From Toxotes chatareus (Eukaryota > Chordata > Actinopteri > Toxotidae), in the NCBI GenBank assembly GCA_016801885.1, contig CM028895.1, forward strand, positions 37,501 through 101,500: a stretch of DNA of 64,000 bases, written 5' to 3'. Shown here piece by piece: positions 55,501 through 64,000 of this stretch. The notes under the pieces are model-generated. The model did not search any database. It was not told where the DNA came from and saw only the letters and a program-made list of their open reading frames with translations. Position numbers and translations under genes: made by a program. Position 1 is the first letter of the stretch, and each line of letters starts with the position of its first letter.

Positions 55501-57368
55501 GTAAGACCCACCAGACCTCCTTCACTTTAAACTGCAACGTAACACCAGCTACAAGTTTAAGTATCTCAGGATCTTCCTTGGGGGTTAGTGTTAGCGTTAG
55601 GAACGCCGCTGTGGTTCAGGGGGAGGTGATCCTGAAGGTGAAGCTGTGGATTCACCAGTGTTTCAGTCCTGGTTTCTGGTTAGTGGCTGAAATAATGAGA
55701 TGGTGGATCCAAGCAGCTGAAATGAGTGTCCTCTGCAGGTCATCTGGACTCAGAGTCGGGGTGTGGAGCTGATGTGGTTTTCTTTGACAGCTGCAGAATC
55801 TTTTCTTTCTTGCCTTCTGGTTCTTCTTCACTTCTTGCTTGATGATGTTGTTCTTTATCCTCTTGGTCTTCATCACTTCAAAGAATTTGTCAAAATCAGA
55901 CATTTTGTCCTTCTCTGTCTTCTACTGATGTTCTTGGCCCAACTACTACTACTAATTTGGACCTTCTCTCAGGTCATGCTAACAAACTTCTGATGGGCAC
56001 TGTGAGCGTCTTCGTGGACTTCTGTCCTGACCGCCGTGCAGGAGCCCTGAACAAGAGCCCGACTTTGGTCGATGATATCTGTAACAGCCACTTATTTTAC
56101 ATAAAACCTGCTGGTTTTTGACCCTAACCCAAAATCAAGGTTTAAATGTTCTAAATGTTCTGTTTTCTGGTTCTGTGATTCAGGAAGGTTAAAGAGCTGA
56201 GCAGTACATCTGGACCTGGGAAGTCCTCCATGTTACAGAGCAAAGGTACTGCATCACTAAAGATCGGATCCCATGCCCTAGATCGGGTATTAGTTTTCAG
56301 GACTGCAGGACCATCACCATCAGGACACTCAATGCTCTTGCTTTCTATTCTTACATCACTTCCTATGCTTATTAGATGACTCCTTGAGGACTGCCCACTT
56401 CACCATGGCAACCCAATCCACCCCCTCCATGCCGGTCCTGATCCGCAGCAACACCACCAGCCTCCTGGACAGGGCCAGTACGTTGGACCACCGAACAAGT
56501 TCCATGGACCACAGGTCCAGTTCCGTAGACCAGAGAGACCACAGAAGTGGCACGTTGGATCACCGAACAAGCAGCATGGACCACAGGAACAATATGGTAG
56601 ACCAGAGAACCAGTACCTTGGACCAGAGAGACCACAGAACCAGTTCTTTGGACCAGCGCAGTAAAACCATGGACAGAGGTTGCGGGCTTAAGGACAGCCA
56701 GTCCAGAAAACTGTCGATGTAAGTTCTAGTTGAAATATTTTGGTGGTAGAATCAAAGTAAGAAACTTCATATTGTTCCTGTATTTATTTGCAGTAAATCG
56801 TCAGCCTGACTTTGTCAACTGTAAATTATTTTTTGTGTTTCTTCTGTGTACGTACTGAGTGTTCATACTGATTTTAGCCCTAGATTCCGTTTGTTAGACC
56901 TGGCTTTAAATTTTACCAGGCCACTAACCTGGTTTAGTTTATCTTGGATAGACTTGGATGGTTTAGCACTGACATGTTGTCTTTGTTGTGACCTAGTTTT
57001 ACTTCTGTTTATTCTGGTTTAAACCTGGTTTTATGTTACTTTAGTCCTGTTTACACTGTTTTAGTGCTAGAAGAGTTTGACTTACAGTGAGGCCCAGATT
57101 TCACTCTGCTTTATTTACTGGTTTAACTCTGGCCCTTTTGTAGTTTAGCCTTATGTTTACCACATTTTAGCCTGAGATTAGCTTTGTTTAATGGTTGTTT
57201 AATGGTTTTATGGGTTTAACTCTGGTTTAGCATCTGGCCAGAACAGATGTGGAACTTTGTGTTTTCATTTTTAAGAAAATATTAATGCGCTGTTTTGTTT
57301 TGTTCACTATTTAAATCAACAGAAACAGGAAGTCGAACTCTTTCAGCGTCCAGTCGGGACGAGACTGA
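43578..57368 (+). CDS. ppp4r4: Serine/threonine-protein phosphatase 4 regulatory subunit 4
   Basis: HEAT-repeat cytosolic regulator that binds the PP4 catalytic subunit. Twenty-five coding exons, 928 aa (human 873): 43,578-43,685; 46,648-46,721; 49,408-49,510; 49,632-49,779; 49,951-50,024; 50,143-50,249; 50,669-50,776; 50,869-50,990; 51,066-51,188; 52,030-52,172; 52,263-52,382; 52,797-52,874; 53,142-53,225; 53,353-53,526; 53,615-53,720; 53,957-54,104; 54,196-54,340; 54,515-54,553; 54,659-54,730; 54,809-54,872; 54,996-55,100; 55,410-55,500; 56,184-56,245; 56,376-56,718; 57,323-57,368. Family blocks include LDDLQELAFIERPIRRSLK, FEVRACMCRQLESIA, RYNRKQEQRQEMMERLIQ and LLCREKDKDVVATIRK. A charged coiled coil (exon 19-20) and a Ser-rich basic tail ending INRKSNSFSVQSGRD follow. 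Exon 24 carries a DHR/DQR tandem peptide repeat absent from the human tail. Phases close throughout. Confidence 0.93.
43686..46647. other. ppp4r4 intron 1
   Basis: About 3 kb. It holds a GTCTGTCTGTCTGCAG run (43,873), an imperfect GTGGACA...GTAGACAGG repeat (43,897-43,965), AT-rich TAATAATAAT (44,755-44,810), an LTR-like repeat (45,370-45,865) and a GGGGACA-rich stretch (46,100-46,160). No exon recognised. Confidence 0.6.
45370..45865 (+). mobile_element. LTR-like dispersed repeat, copy 3
   Basis: Same order of motifs as the solo LTR at 41,483, including CCTGTTTTATTTTGAAATCA (45,415), a TATTTAAG promoter-like site (45,545), a TTTGTTAC/TTACTTTG block and AATAAAAAC (45,788). The ends are decayed and no target duplication could be read. 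Confidence 0.65.
47230..49210. mobile_element. hAT-type foldback element interrupted by a LINE fragment
   Basis: Starts TAGAGCTGTGTCAATAAAAT and ends with the inverted copy ATTTTATCGACACAGCTCTA, flanked by a perfect 8-bp direct repeat CAAACAAC (47,222-47,229 and 49,211-49,218), the hAT target length. Internally the left arm (47,230-47,380) folds back on the right arm (47,390-47,457 plus 49,137-49,210), so the original element was one ~300-bp palindrome. A LINE fragment now splits its right arm. Located in ppp4r4 intron 2. Confidence 0.85.
47458..49136 (+). pseudogene. CR1/Rex1-type LINE reverse transcriptase fragment, frameshifted
   Basis: Three frames together read as a LINE ORF2. The pre-RT part ends at a C-run (47,762-47,771). 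The next part (47,803-48,205) has AAGPDNIPGRVLKDCAEEL and DYRPVALTPIIMKCYEQL, and ends at another C-run (48,200-48,208). The last part (about 48,205-49,142) holds LDFSSAFNTIIPQQL, TGAPQGCVLSPLLF and the catalytic FADD (about 48,595). Both frame breaks are in homopolymers. The C-terminal end is cut after YNTRLTQKP, so the 3' end is missing as well as the 5' end. Retrotransposition-dead. Confidence 0.88.
50320..50640 (+). repeat. Decayed fish interspersed repeat in ppp4r4 intron 6
   Basis: It has the phrases CAGACCCTGGTCTGGGCTCT, TGTGGGTTTTCTCC, CACGCACATTA, GGCTCCAGCTCCCCGCGACC and GTGTAGAAAATGGATGAG, the usual parts of an abundant teleost dispersed repeat whose end is GCGGTATAGAAAATGGATGG. 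No clear ends or target duplication. Confidence 0.6.
51189..52029. other. ppp4r4 intron 9
   Basis: Intron of 841 bp without a recognised element. A stretch at 51,420-51,760 is open on the - strand, but it matches no known family and has no splice context. Confidence 0.5.
56376..56718 (+). repeat. DHR/DQR tandem peptide repeat in ppp4r4 exon 24
   Basis: Within this exon, roughly 56,460-56,670 encodes a degenerate repeat of the form [LM]D[HQ]R[TS]S[ST], about ten times (for example LDHRTSSMDHRSSSVDQRDH). At DNA level the repeat phrase is GGACCAC or GGACCAG with AGA/AGG. The frame stays open for the whole exon and joins correctly to exon 25 at AT|GTAAGT. Confidence 0.85.
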
Positions 57369-59472
57369 AGATGTTGATGTCATTATACCTCAACCAGGCC
57401 ATCAGCCATTCAGCAGTCAGAGAATGGTTCCTGTGGTTTCAGGACATTACCCAGAATGCAACAGGACTTCATCTCTGTCTTAGTGACAAACAGAGACAGT
57501 AGAGTCTGGCTTCTATTTGTATCTACTCAGCACTGTGTATTCTAATGATCTCATCCTGTCACCTGATTGGTTCAGTAAATTCCACACATTCAAACTGTTT
57601 CTATGTTCTTATTGGTTGGTGGTTTCACCTGCTGACGTGTAACTGATTAGATTGCTGAGACCAGGAAGTGATAAAATCCATCGGACGGATCTGCATCCTG
57701 TGAGATCCGGTTTAACGAAATGTTCTAATCTGCCGTAACCATCGTTCTAACGACATCTGTGCGACAGGAAGCCTGATCATCCCGATCATTACATCATTTT
57801 ACCACTACCGTCACCAAGTCGTCATTACTCCGTCACCGTCCCCTCATGAATCTGTCTCTGTCGTTGATACCTAAAGCCGTGTCACTACAACAGTTAGAGA
57901 ACTGCTATCACAACATTTACTGTATAAAAACAGTTAAACTTCAGACAAATGAAAAGGTAAATCAGAATTTATTGAAACTGTAAACAGTGAAACTGAACCA
58001 ATCAGCTCTCAGATCCGTCCCAGGCAGGTGGAAACGCCCCAGCATGCCCTGACTGATGGAGCGGTGGATTAAAGCTGCAGTCAGCAGAGAAAACTTGTGT
58101 CAGCAGACTTTGGTTTTTATTTTTGTTGTTTTGAAAATTTTGTGTTAAAACTGATTGAAATTCACCTGACTCCTTATTTAAAGTGACATTTTTTTTCACT
58201 TGTCTGAAGTCATTCCTGCACAGGATCCAGATTACCTTCACAGGAAGTGATGCAGCCCTCTGTCTGTTGATTGGGCGGGGTTTCGTGGTGATGTCACAGG
58301 TATGTTACAGTGAGGTTTGATGGCATCATGTGTCACGTGGTGAGTTTGTAGTGTTTGTGAACATGAGAGCTGCTGGAAAAAGTGAAGTGTGTTAACGTTT
58401 AATGTTTTGGTTCACTGCAGCGAACACGAGGTTACAACAGTACGGATATTTAAACAGAGTAAAACAACAAAAGTACAGTAACGTTCTAATTCATGAACTT
58501 TATACAGCACATATGGTTTGATAGTGGCTGCCATGCTAACATGCTAAATAGTTGTAAACACAAACTCCAGCTGCGGCTGATGAGATGTCATTTAACTGTC
58601 AGTCATCCAGGACTCATAAAGCTTCAGTTCCATCTGTGACTCTGGTTTTAATGTTGTGTGGTTCAGGGGCTCGGTACAGAGCAAAGCCTGAGACACGTCA
58701 CTCACAAATAAAACGTTCACTCATTTAATATCAACAGCTATTCTGTACTTCCCCTCCTTCCTCCTGCAGAGGGCAGCGTTCGCTGCACTCACTCAGCTCT
58801 GTGTGATGTGTCTGATGTTACAGTCTTATGGAAGAATTACAGAACATTTTTCAGGGCAACAGTAAAATATGTTTATCACAGAAGTAAATCCACATTTCTG
58901 AGTCAGACTGTGTTAAATCAGCGGGAAGGGGCTCCTCCATCGTAGCTCAGTATCTCCCCCCCTTTGAAAACAAAGCGTTGACCGGTGACTCGTCACGGGT
59001 CGAATAATTAAGCTAACGATTTTTTTATCCTTTTGATAAAAAAAACCTCTTTTTTAAATGTTTGAAGAATAAAAGGACAGTTCTCAGTCATTTCCTGCTG
59101 TGCTTTCAGCTGAGTGTTAAATGCTAATGTTTACCATATTCACTATTTTACATAAGAATGCAGTAAACACAGCGTCCAGCTGTCTGCACAGATTCAAACG
59201 CTGCCCCGCTGACAGCACAGGAGGAAAAGGTCATGGTGGTTACTCCATACGTCTGTATCATCAGCACCTTTCCTGTTAATCCTCTCTGGAGCATTCAGAT
59301 TTATCGTGCGACCCCTTGGGGGGTCCTGACCCTCACTTTGGGAAACACAAAGAGCTAGAATCCACAGACAGCAGAGCAACATTAGAACACGGTATGTAAC
59401 CTGCTATGTTAGTTATTAGTGTTTAATAGGTGTGACTCAGGTGTGCGTGGCGTAGCGACCTCTCAGCTGAAC
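57369..59472. other. Intergenic between convergent ppp4r4 and the serpin
   Basis: It contains the ppp4r4 3' UTR and the serpin 3' UTR. Repeated TGGTTTA/TTTAGT phrases occur upstream (56,900-57,240) in the last ppp4r4 intron. No gene or complete transposon was recognised. Confidence 0.5.
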
Positions 59473-61577
59473 TTATTTCTTGGTGGGGTCGACCACTCGG
59501 CCCATGAACAGCAGGCTGCCGGTGGTCTGATGGTAGATGATGAAGATGAAGGGTCTGTTGATGGTCAGTCGAGGAGGAAGAGTGGAGAACACAATGTCTC
59601 CGCCCCCTGCAGTGATGTCATCGCTGTGCTCGTTAACAGAGACAGTGGTTTTATGGTAAACCTGAAAACAGGACGACAAACAGTCAATAAAAGTAAATAA
59701 AGCTCGTGTGGATGAGACAGAACTGGATCCTGGTTCAGTGAGTTTCGTAATTTAAAACATTATTTGGTGATTATTTTGAAAATGCAGCTTTTCACATTAA
59801 AAGGTCAGATCAGTCTTTATCGTCAGAGAAAATTCAATCAGGCGTTAAAGAATCACAGACACCGCCCCCCTCCCCCCACCCCCACCTTATTTCCCACCTG
59901 TCACATCACACCTTTCATTTGATGTGTGAGCTTCTTCACTCACCTGTGTGAGTTTCAGTCCTTTAGCCTCGCACATGTTGGTGATGTCAGCATCATCCTC
60001 AAACACCTGAGTGATGTCAAGAGTCTGCAGGACATCCTTCAGTGAATAGGAACGCTCCAACTGGAAGCGAGGAAGCTGCACCTCCAACTTCCTGTTTACA
60101 AAACACAACAACAGTTTTATCATTGTCCAAAGTCATCCTGAAGTCATCCTGAAGGTTCTTGTTTAGTTCTCTGGTGTTAATATTACATTAATAACAAACT
60201 ATCCAGCTGTTCATGTGATAACATATGATAATATCAAACTGTTTGCAGACGACATGGTTGTGTTCGCTGATATGAGGGGAAAAACAGAGAACAGGAGGAT
60301 GGACACGAGATCTTACGTCTTCTTAAGCTGTTTGATCCACGCCTGGATTTTCTCTGCCGTCACTTCTTCTTCAACAGTGGTGATGTCCACGTCTTCATCG
60401 GGCAGCACGACTAACATCGCCGCCCCATTCGTCATCGGCAGCTTCAGCACACCGGCCTTCGCCGAGCGGTCGTACGCCAGGAAGTACTTACCGGCCCTGA
60501 ACATCATGGTAACCATAACGACGTGATACTTGTCCACGTAGAAACGCTCCTCCTGAGACAGAGACGAGTTAAAGGATGGACTGAACTGGACTGAAAGACA
60601 AAAAAAAAACTTTATTTATACAGATTTATACAGACAGACAAAACAGGGTTTATAACTATAATTAAACCTGCGGCGAAGCCTCCTGTTCTTACTTTGGTCT
60701 TTGAGACCAAAGTTTCTATTTATCTATTTTCTGGTTTTACTACTTTTCTTATCATTTGTCAAACTTCACTTTGATTTTTTTTATATTATTTACTTTCTTC
60801 CATTATTTTTATATTTCCTGTTATTTATGTACTCACTGGTAGCCCCACCCCATCACTGGTAACTCTGCCCTCTAACAGGTGACAGGTGTTACGTACGCTG
60901 GCACACAGCAGTGGTGGCAAGCAGCAGCTGGGTCTGGGGGTCCAGGCTGGTCACCAGATCCCGGACTCGGTCTCCGGTCTGGTCCTGGGCCCAGCGGTTG
61001 ATGACGTCGACAGCTTCCTGAGGTGCCGTGTAGACGAGATTCCGAACAGTCCCCCCAAACTTCAACTGAAGCAGATTCTGGTAGGACCAGGACACTTCAA
61101 AGTTCTGGGGGGGGAAGATGGCGACCCCTTGCTGCAGGTTGATGGCTTCGCTGCCCTGCAGGACGACGGTCCTCAGACTCTGAAACAGATCTGTGAGCAG
61201 CAGGAACAAACAGACCTCACAGATTAAAACCACAACACTGTCTGAAGTCCCCCTCTGACCCCTGCCTCCTGACCTATGACCTCAGACCCACCTGGGAGAG
61301 TGTTCGGGTCCAGTCCGTTCATGGTGAGTGCTTGAAGCAGCTGGTTCTGGGTTGACCCCTTGGTGGCACTCAGCATTGCCATCAGTCCGGCGGACAGCGT
61401 GAATGCAGACAGGAAGACGTTATCGTCAGTCTGGCTGGCGACGGCTCGGTACAAGCGGGCGGCGAAGTCTAAGTTCCTATTAGTCAAGTCCACCACAGAC
61501 GGGTCAACGGTCTCAGAGGAGACCGGACTCAGGAGGAGGACAAGGATGACTAATGGGAGGGGGACAGAGGGATCCAT
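59473..61577 (-). CDS. serpina10: Secreted clade A serpin, SERPINA10-like
   Basis: Predicted plasma serine-protease inhibitor; SERPINA10 (protein Z-dependent inhibitor) blocks factors Xa and XIa. Five coding exons, 396 aa: 61,292-61,577; 60,897-61,190; 60,317-60,590; 59,944-60,091; 59,473-59,661. It starts MDPSVPLPLVILVLLLSPVSS, a signal peptide of about 21 residues. Serpin landmarks include DNVFLSAFTLSAGLMAML, VLKLPMTNGAAMLVVLPDED and a C-terminus NRPFIFIIYHQTTGSLLFMGRVVDPTKK. The reactive loop (residues 345-364) reads EHSDDITAGGGDIVFSTLPP, one residue shorter than human SERPINA10, with an unusual hinge. An ACAG acceptor just upstream of the ATG implies a non-coding first exon. PPP4R4 and SERPINA10 are neighbours in human. 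The subtype call rests mainly on synteny; another clade A member is possible. Confidence 0.78.
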
Positions 61578-62761
61578 GGTCGCAGTGCTCACTGTGGGGG
61601 GAGACGAGGACAGACACTGATCTGTCACAGCAGGACCACGACAACACAAAAAAAACAAGGGGGGGCTGGACCCGGCTGGACCCATCCACACACTCACGAG
61701 CCGTAACTGAACTCACGTTAGTTTCAGTTTGTTTTCACTCCTGTGTGATCGGACTTTTAATTTGAAATAACCTTTTTTCCTGTTTGGATGCAGAGATCAA
61801 TCCCGTTGATCAGACCGCAGCAGTTCGATCTGATCACCTGTATCGATGATGGTGAATCAATCTGTTGCTAAACAGGCTGCAAACAACACACGTCATCTCT
61901 CACCTTCACTTTGATCTTCGATGTTTGATGATCTTCGATGTTTGATGATCAGGCGTCTTTCTCCTGCGAAGTTTCACGCGCTGCGCATCACCGTCAGCCT
62001 CGAGCCCTGCGGGAAACATCACTTCCTATCGGCTCTTTTCAAAATAAAAGTCGGGGTCTCCGCACAGCTGCAGGACAAAGAGGCTGAAATGAAAACGTAA
62101 AATAGACAGCAGAAACGCCTCTAATGTGCTGAGTTTTATTTTTATTTCTTTATTTTACACAAGAAATAAAATCTGAACTAATTATTGTAATAACCACTTT
62201 AAAGCAAAACGTCTTCAGGTTCAGCTCATCACTCGTTCTCCACTGAACGTTTTCTGAGGTTTTCATCCACATCTCATTTTTACTAGATGAAGAAATTTGC
62301 GATGGTGTTTATGATACTAAGACAAAATGATTAATTAATTAATCTGATTCACTAATGTTGGTCAAGTCAAAAATGAAAACACTATTTAGAAAGAAAATCT
62401 GTTTGAAATAAACTTATCTTTTCTACAGTAAGAGCTCAACCCGTTTAAAGCTTTCCTTTCACCCTTTTAATTTGAAAGACACGCAGCAACATCCTGTTAT
62501 TTTCTATCGCGTGATCGATCTTTACTCGGCGCACGCGCACTGCCAAAAAAACTGGCGTCATGGCATTATGGGAAGACGTCAGGAGACAGCAGACAGGACG
62601 GTCTGTGGCAGCAAACGGACATTTTCAGTGTAAGAAGCAGCACAGGACTGTCCACACACTTTTGGCCAAATAACGTCCATTAAAATACAAACAGTGGTTT
62701 ACTTCATGTTCACACACTTTTCAGGGACATGTGTGTTTTATACATATATTTAAATGGGAGT
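61578..62761. other. Serpin upstream region and xrcc3 3' flank
   Basis: 61,590-61,990 would hold the serpin 5' UTR exon and promoter (a tandem GATCTTCGATGTTTGAT lies at 61,914-61,949). 62,540-62,640 has a CpG-containing segment with ATGGCATTATGGGAAGACGT followed by a possible donor (AGTG|TAAGAAG context), but I could not connect it to further exons on +. Confidence 0.4.
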
Positions 62762-63256
62762 TTATCTGTCACAGGTGGACAACCCGCGGACCCCCTCCCT
62801 CCACACCGCGGCGTCTCGTCCGTCCCGGGGCAGGTGAGGCGCGAACACCACCTCCAGCCTGCGGAGGGCGCTACTCTGGTCACCGCGGGAAACTGTCCCC
62901 TGGAGACGCCGCATCATCAGCCGGACCATTACCTGGTTGGCCCAGGTCAATCCCAGAGCAGGTGACATGTTGGAAGACAGAGGACTGAGACAGACAAATG
63001 GAATCTGATTAAAAACCCGAGCAGAAACTTACTGTGAGTGTTTCTAAATAAATGAGCACATCTGCAGATTTTCAGTAAAACTTTAACAGAATGTGGTTTG
63101 GACGTCTGACAGAAACCAGAGAGGAGAAAAAATCCACAGCAGCGAGGAGGCAAGGAAGGAAGGAAGGAAGGACAAGAAAAAGAGAGACGGAAGTTTTTAC
63201 CCCAAACTGTCGTCTGATCTGTTGAAAACATCTGTGACCTGAAATGACCCCCCCCC

Positions 63257-63302
<46 letters not shown>

Positions 63303-64000
63303 ATTGATTACTGATCAGTGATAATTGGAATCTGGTTTATTTTAATGACTCTTCAGGGCGAGCTGTGATGACATCATGAAAATAAAACGGTCAAAGTTTT
63401 ACAAACACACAACGTTTGTGTTAAAACTCTCAAGTAAAAACTGTTTTACAGATTTTTTTTTACAGCCGAGCACCGAGCTGAGGTGATGCACTGATCAACT
63501 GTCCACCCACAAGGACAGTGTCCACCGCCTCACGTCCAGTCCAAAGAGTGTGACCGTGTCTTGGAGACCCTTAACTGCTTACCCAGGACCGGAGCCAAGA
63601 CCCTGTCCTCTCCCAGCTCCAGGACTGGATCTAGAGACAAAGGGACCACACCACTGCAGCCCCTGAACCACAGGCTGGCTGAACACTTCAACCATACACT
63701 GGCCAATCAGCTCACAGGTCTGGCCACACACCAGCAGCGAGACCGGGACACTTGGTCCAGGTCCTGAGGACTAGCAGCCCAGAGCAGGTATCCACGGAGT
63801 CCTGCTGACATGTTCAGGCTCTGATCCCAGCAACAAGAACACAGGACGCCAGAGGACATGTGTTACCTGGTTGATACAGAGGACAGGTGTGCTGAACTCC
63901 TGGCTCAGATGATGCAGTGTGGAGGACAAAGTGAGCAGCTGTTTGTTCCTCTCCTGCCAGTCATCAGCCTGGAACTGACACCTGACCAGAGCCGCCACCG
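62762..64000 (-). CDS. xrcc3: DNA repair protein XRCC3 (RAD51 paralogue), 3' part
   Basis: XRCC3 pairs with RAD51C in homologous recombination. Two exons are readable on the - strand. The one at 63,867-64,000 (open at the window edge) encodes VAALVRCQFQADDWQERNKQ, then HHLSQEFSTPVLCINQ, ending at a CAG|GTAACA donor. The last exon ends with a TAA at 62,762 and encodes SPALGLTWANQVMVRLMMRR, then VVFAPHLPRDG and EGVRGLST, all typical of the XRCC3 C-terminus. With the acceptor TCTCAG at 62,985 the phases do not join, so either a small exon lies between, or the acceptor is AATCAG about 21 bases upstream, which restores the frame but lacks the usual VT after NQ. The ATP-binding Walker motifs lie outside the window. 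Confidence 0.85.
62985..63866. other. xrcc3 last intron(s)
   Basis: Contains a GGAA-rich run (63,149-63,172), a CA microsatellite (63,260-63,299) preceded by a C-run, and no certain exon. A small missing xrcc3 exon may be here. Confidence 0.5.
63260..63299. repeat. CA microsatellite
   Basis: About 20 CA units preceded by ten C residues. The - strand frames through it (repeated VCVCVC) are artefacts. Confidence 0.97.

Noticed and set aside
62562..62640. Possible first exon of a + strand gene (ATGGCATTATGGGAAGACGT)
   Set aside because: The short open frame could not be linked to any downstream exon, and the following + frames overlap the xrcc3 last exon.
1..64000. tRNA, rRNA, CRISPR or bacterial operon features
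   Set aside because: None seen. The sequence is eukaryotic with introns, and no cloverleaf or repeat-spacer pattern was found by eye.

Overview
The window is vertebrate genomic DNA, almost certainly a teleost fish. Genes are split into many small exons with GT/AG junctions and short introns. A gene block matching human 14q32 is present, and the interspersed repeats are fish-like (a CR1/Rex1-type LINE, an L2-type tail, palindromic MITEs, CA and CTGT microsatellites). The left 8.7 kb is subtelomeric. It is rich in telomere-type CCCTAA repeats, all with the C-rich strand on +, as expected just inside a left chromosome end.

Layout. 1-8,770: subtelomere. It holds three copies of a ~480-bp satellite and seven related short transcription units. 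The better preserved units have a TATA box, then about 95 bp downstream a hammerhead-ribozyme-like fold, then (in four of them) a short Arg-rich ORF starting 220-330 bp further on, then a GGACCGTGC-type box with a GC-rich stem-loop, then CCCTAA repeats. This resembles telomere-attached Penelope-like elements and is the most unusual thing in the window. 8,990-9,886 (-): a COX8-type cytochrome c oxidase subunit. 10,698-14,383 (-): ubr7, head to head with gon7 at 16,096-16,524 (+). 17,927-18,301 (-): lyset/tmem251. 20,764-21,105: LINE endonuclease fragment. 21,555-26,474 (+): trim50. 27,568-33,724 and 35,541-39,754 (-): two tandem asb2 genes. 43,578-57,368 (+): ppp4r4 in 25 coding exons. Its intron 2 holds a hAT-type foldback element containing a broken LINE. 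59,473-61,577 (-): a clade A serpin, probably serpina10. 62,762-64,000 (-): the 3' part of xrcc3, running off the right edge.

UBR7, GON7, TMEM251, COX8C, ASB2, PPP4R4, the SERPINA cluster and XRCC3 all lie on human 14q32. The window is therefore a conserved ancestral block, with trim50 (human 7q11.23) as the outsider, now placed next to a fish telomere. The genes are functionally unrelated housekeeping and tissue genes (ubiquitin ligases, tRNA modification, lysosomal trafficking, respiration, PP4 regulation, secreted protease inhibitor, DNA repair), each with its own promoter; only ubr7/gon7 look like a shared bidirectional promoter. Exon borders were placed by reading frames and splice sites by eye. 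Coding lengths sum in frame for every complete gene.
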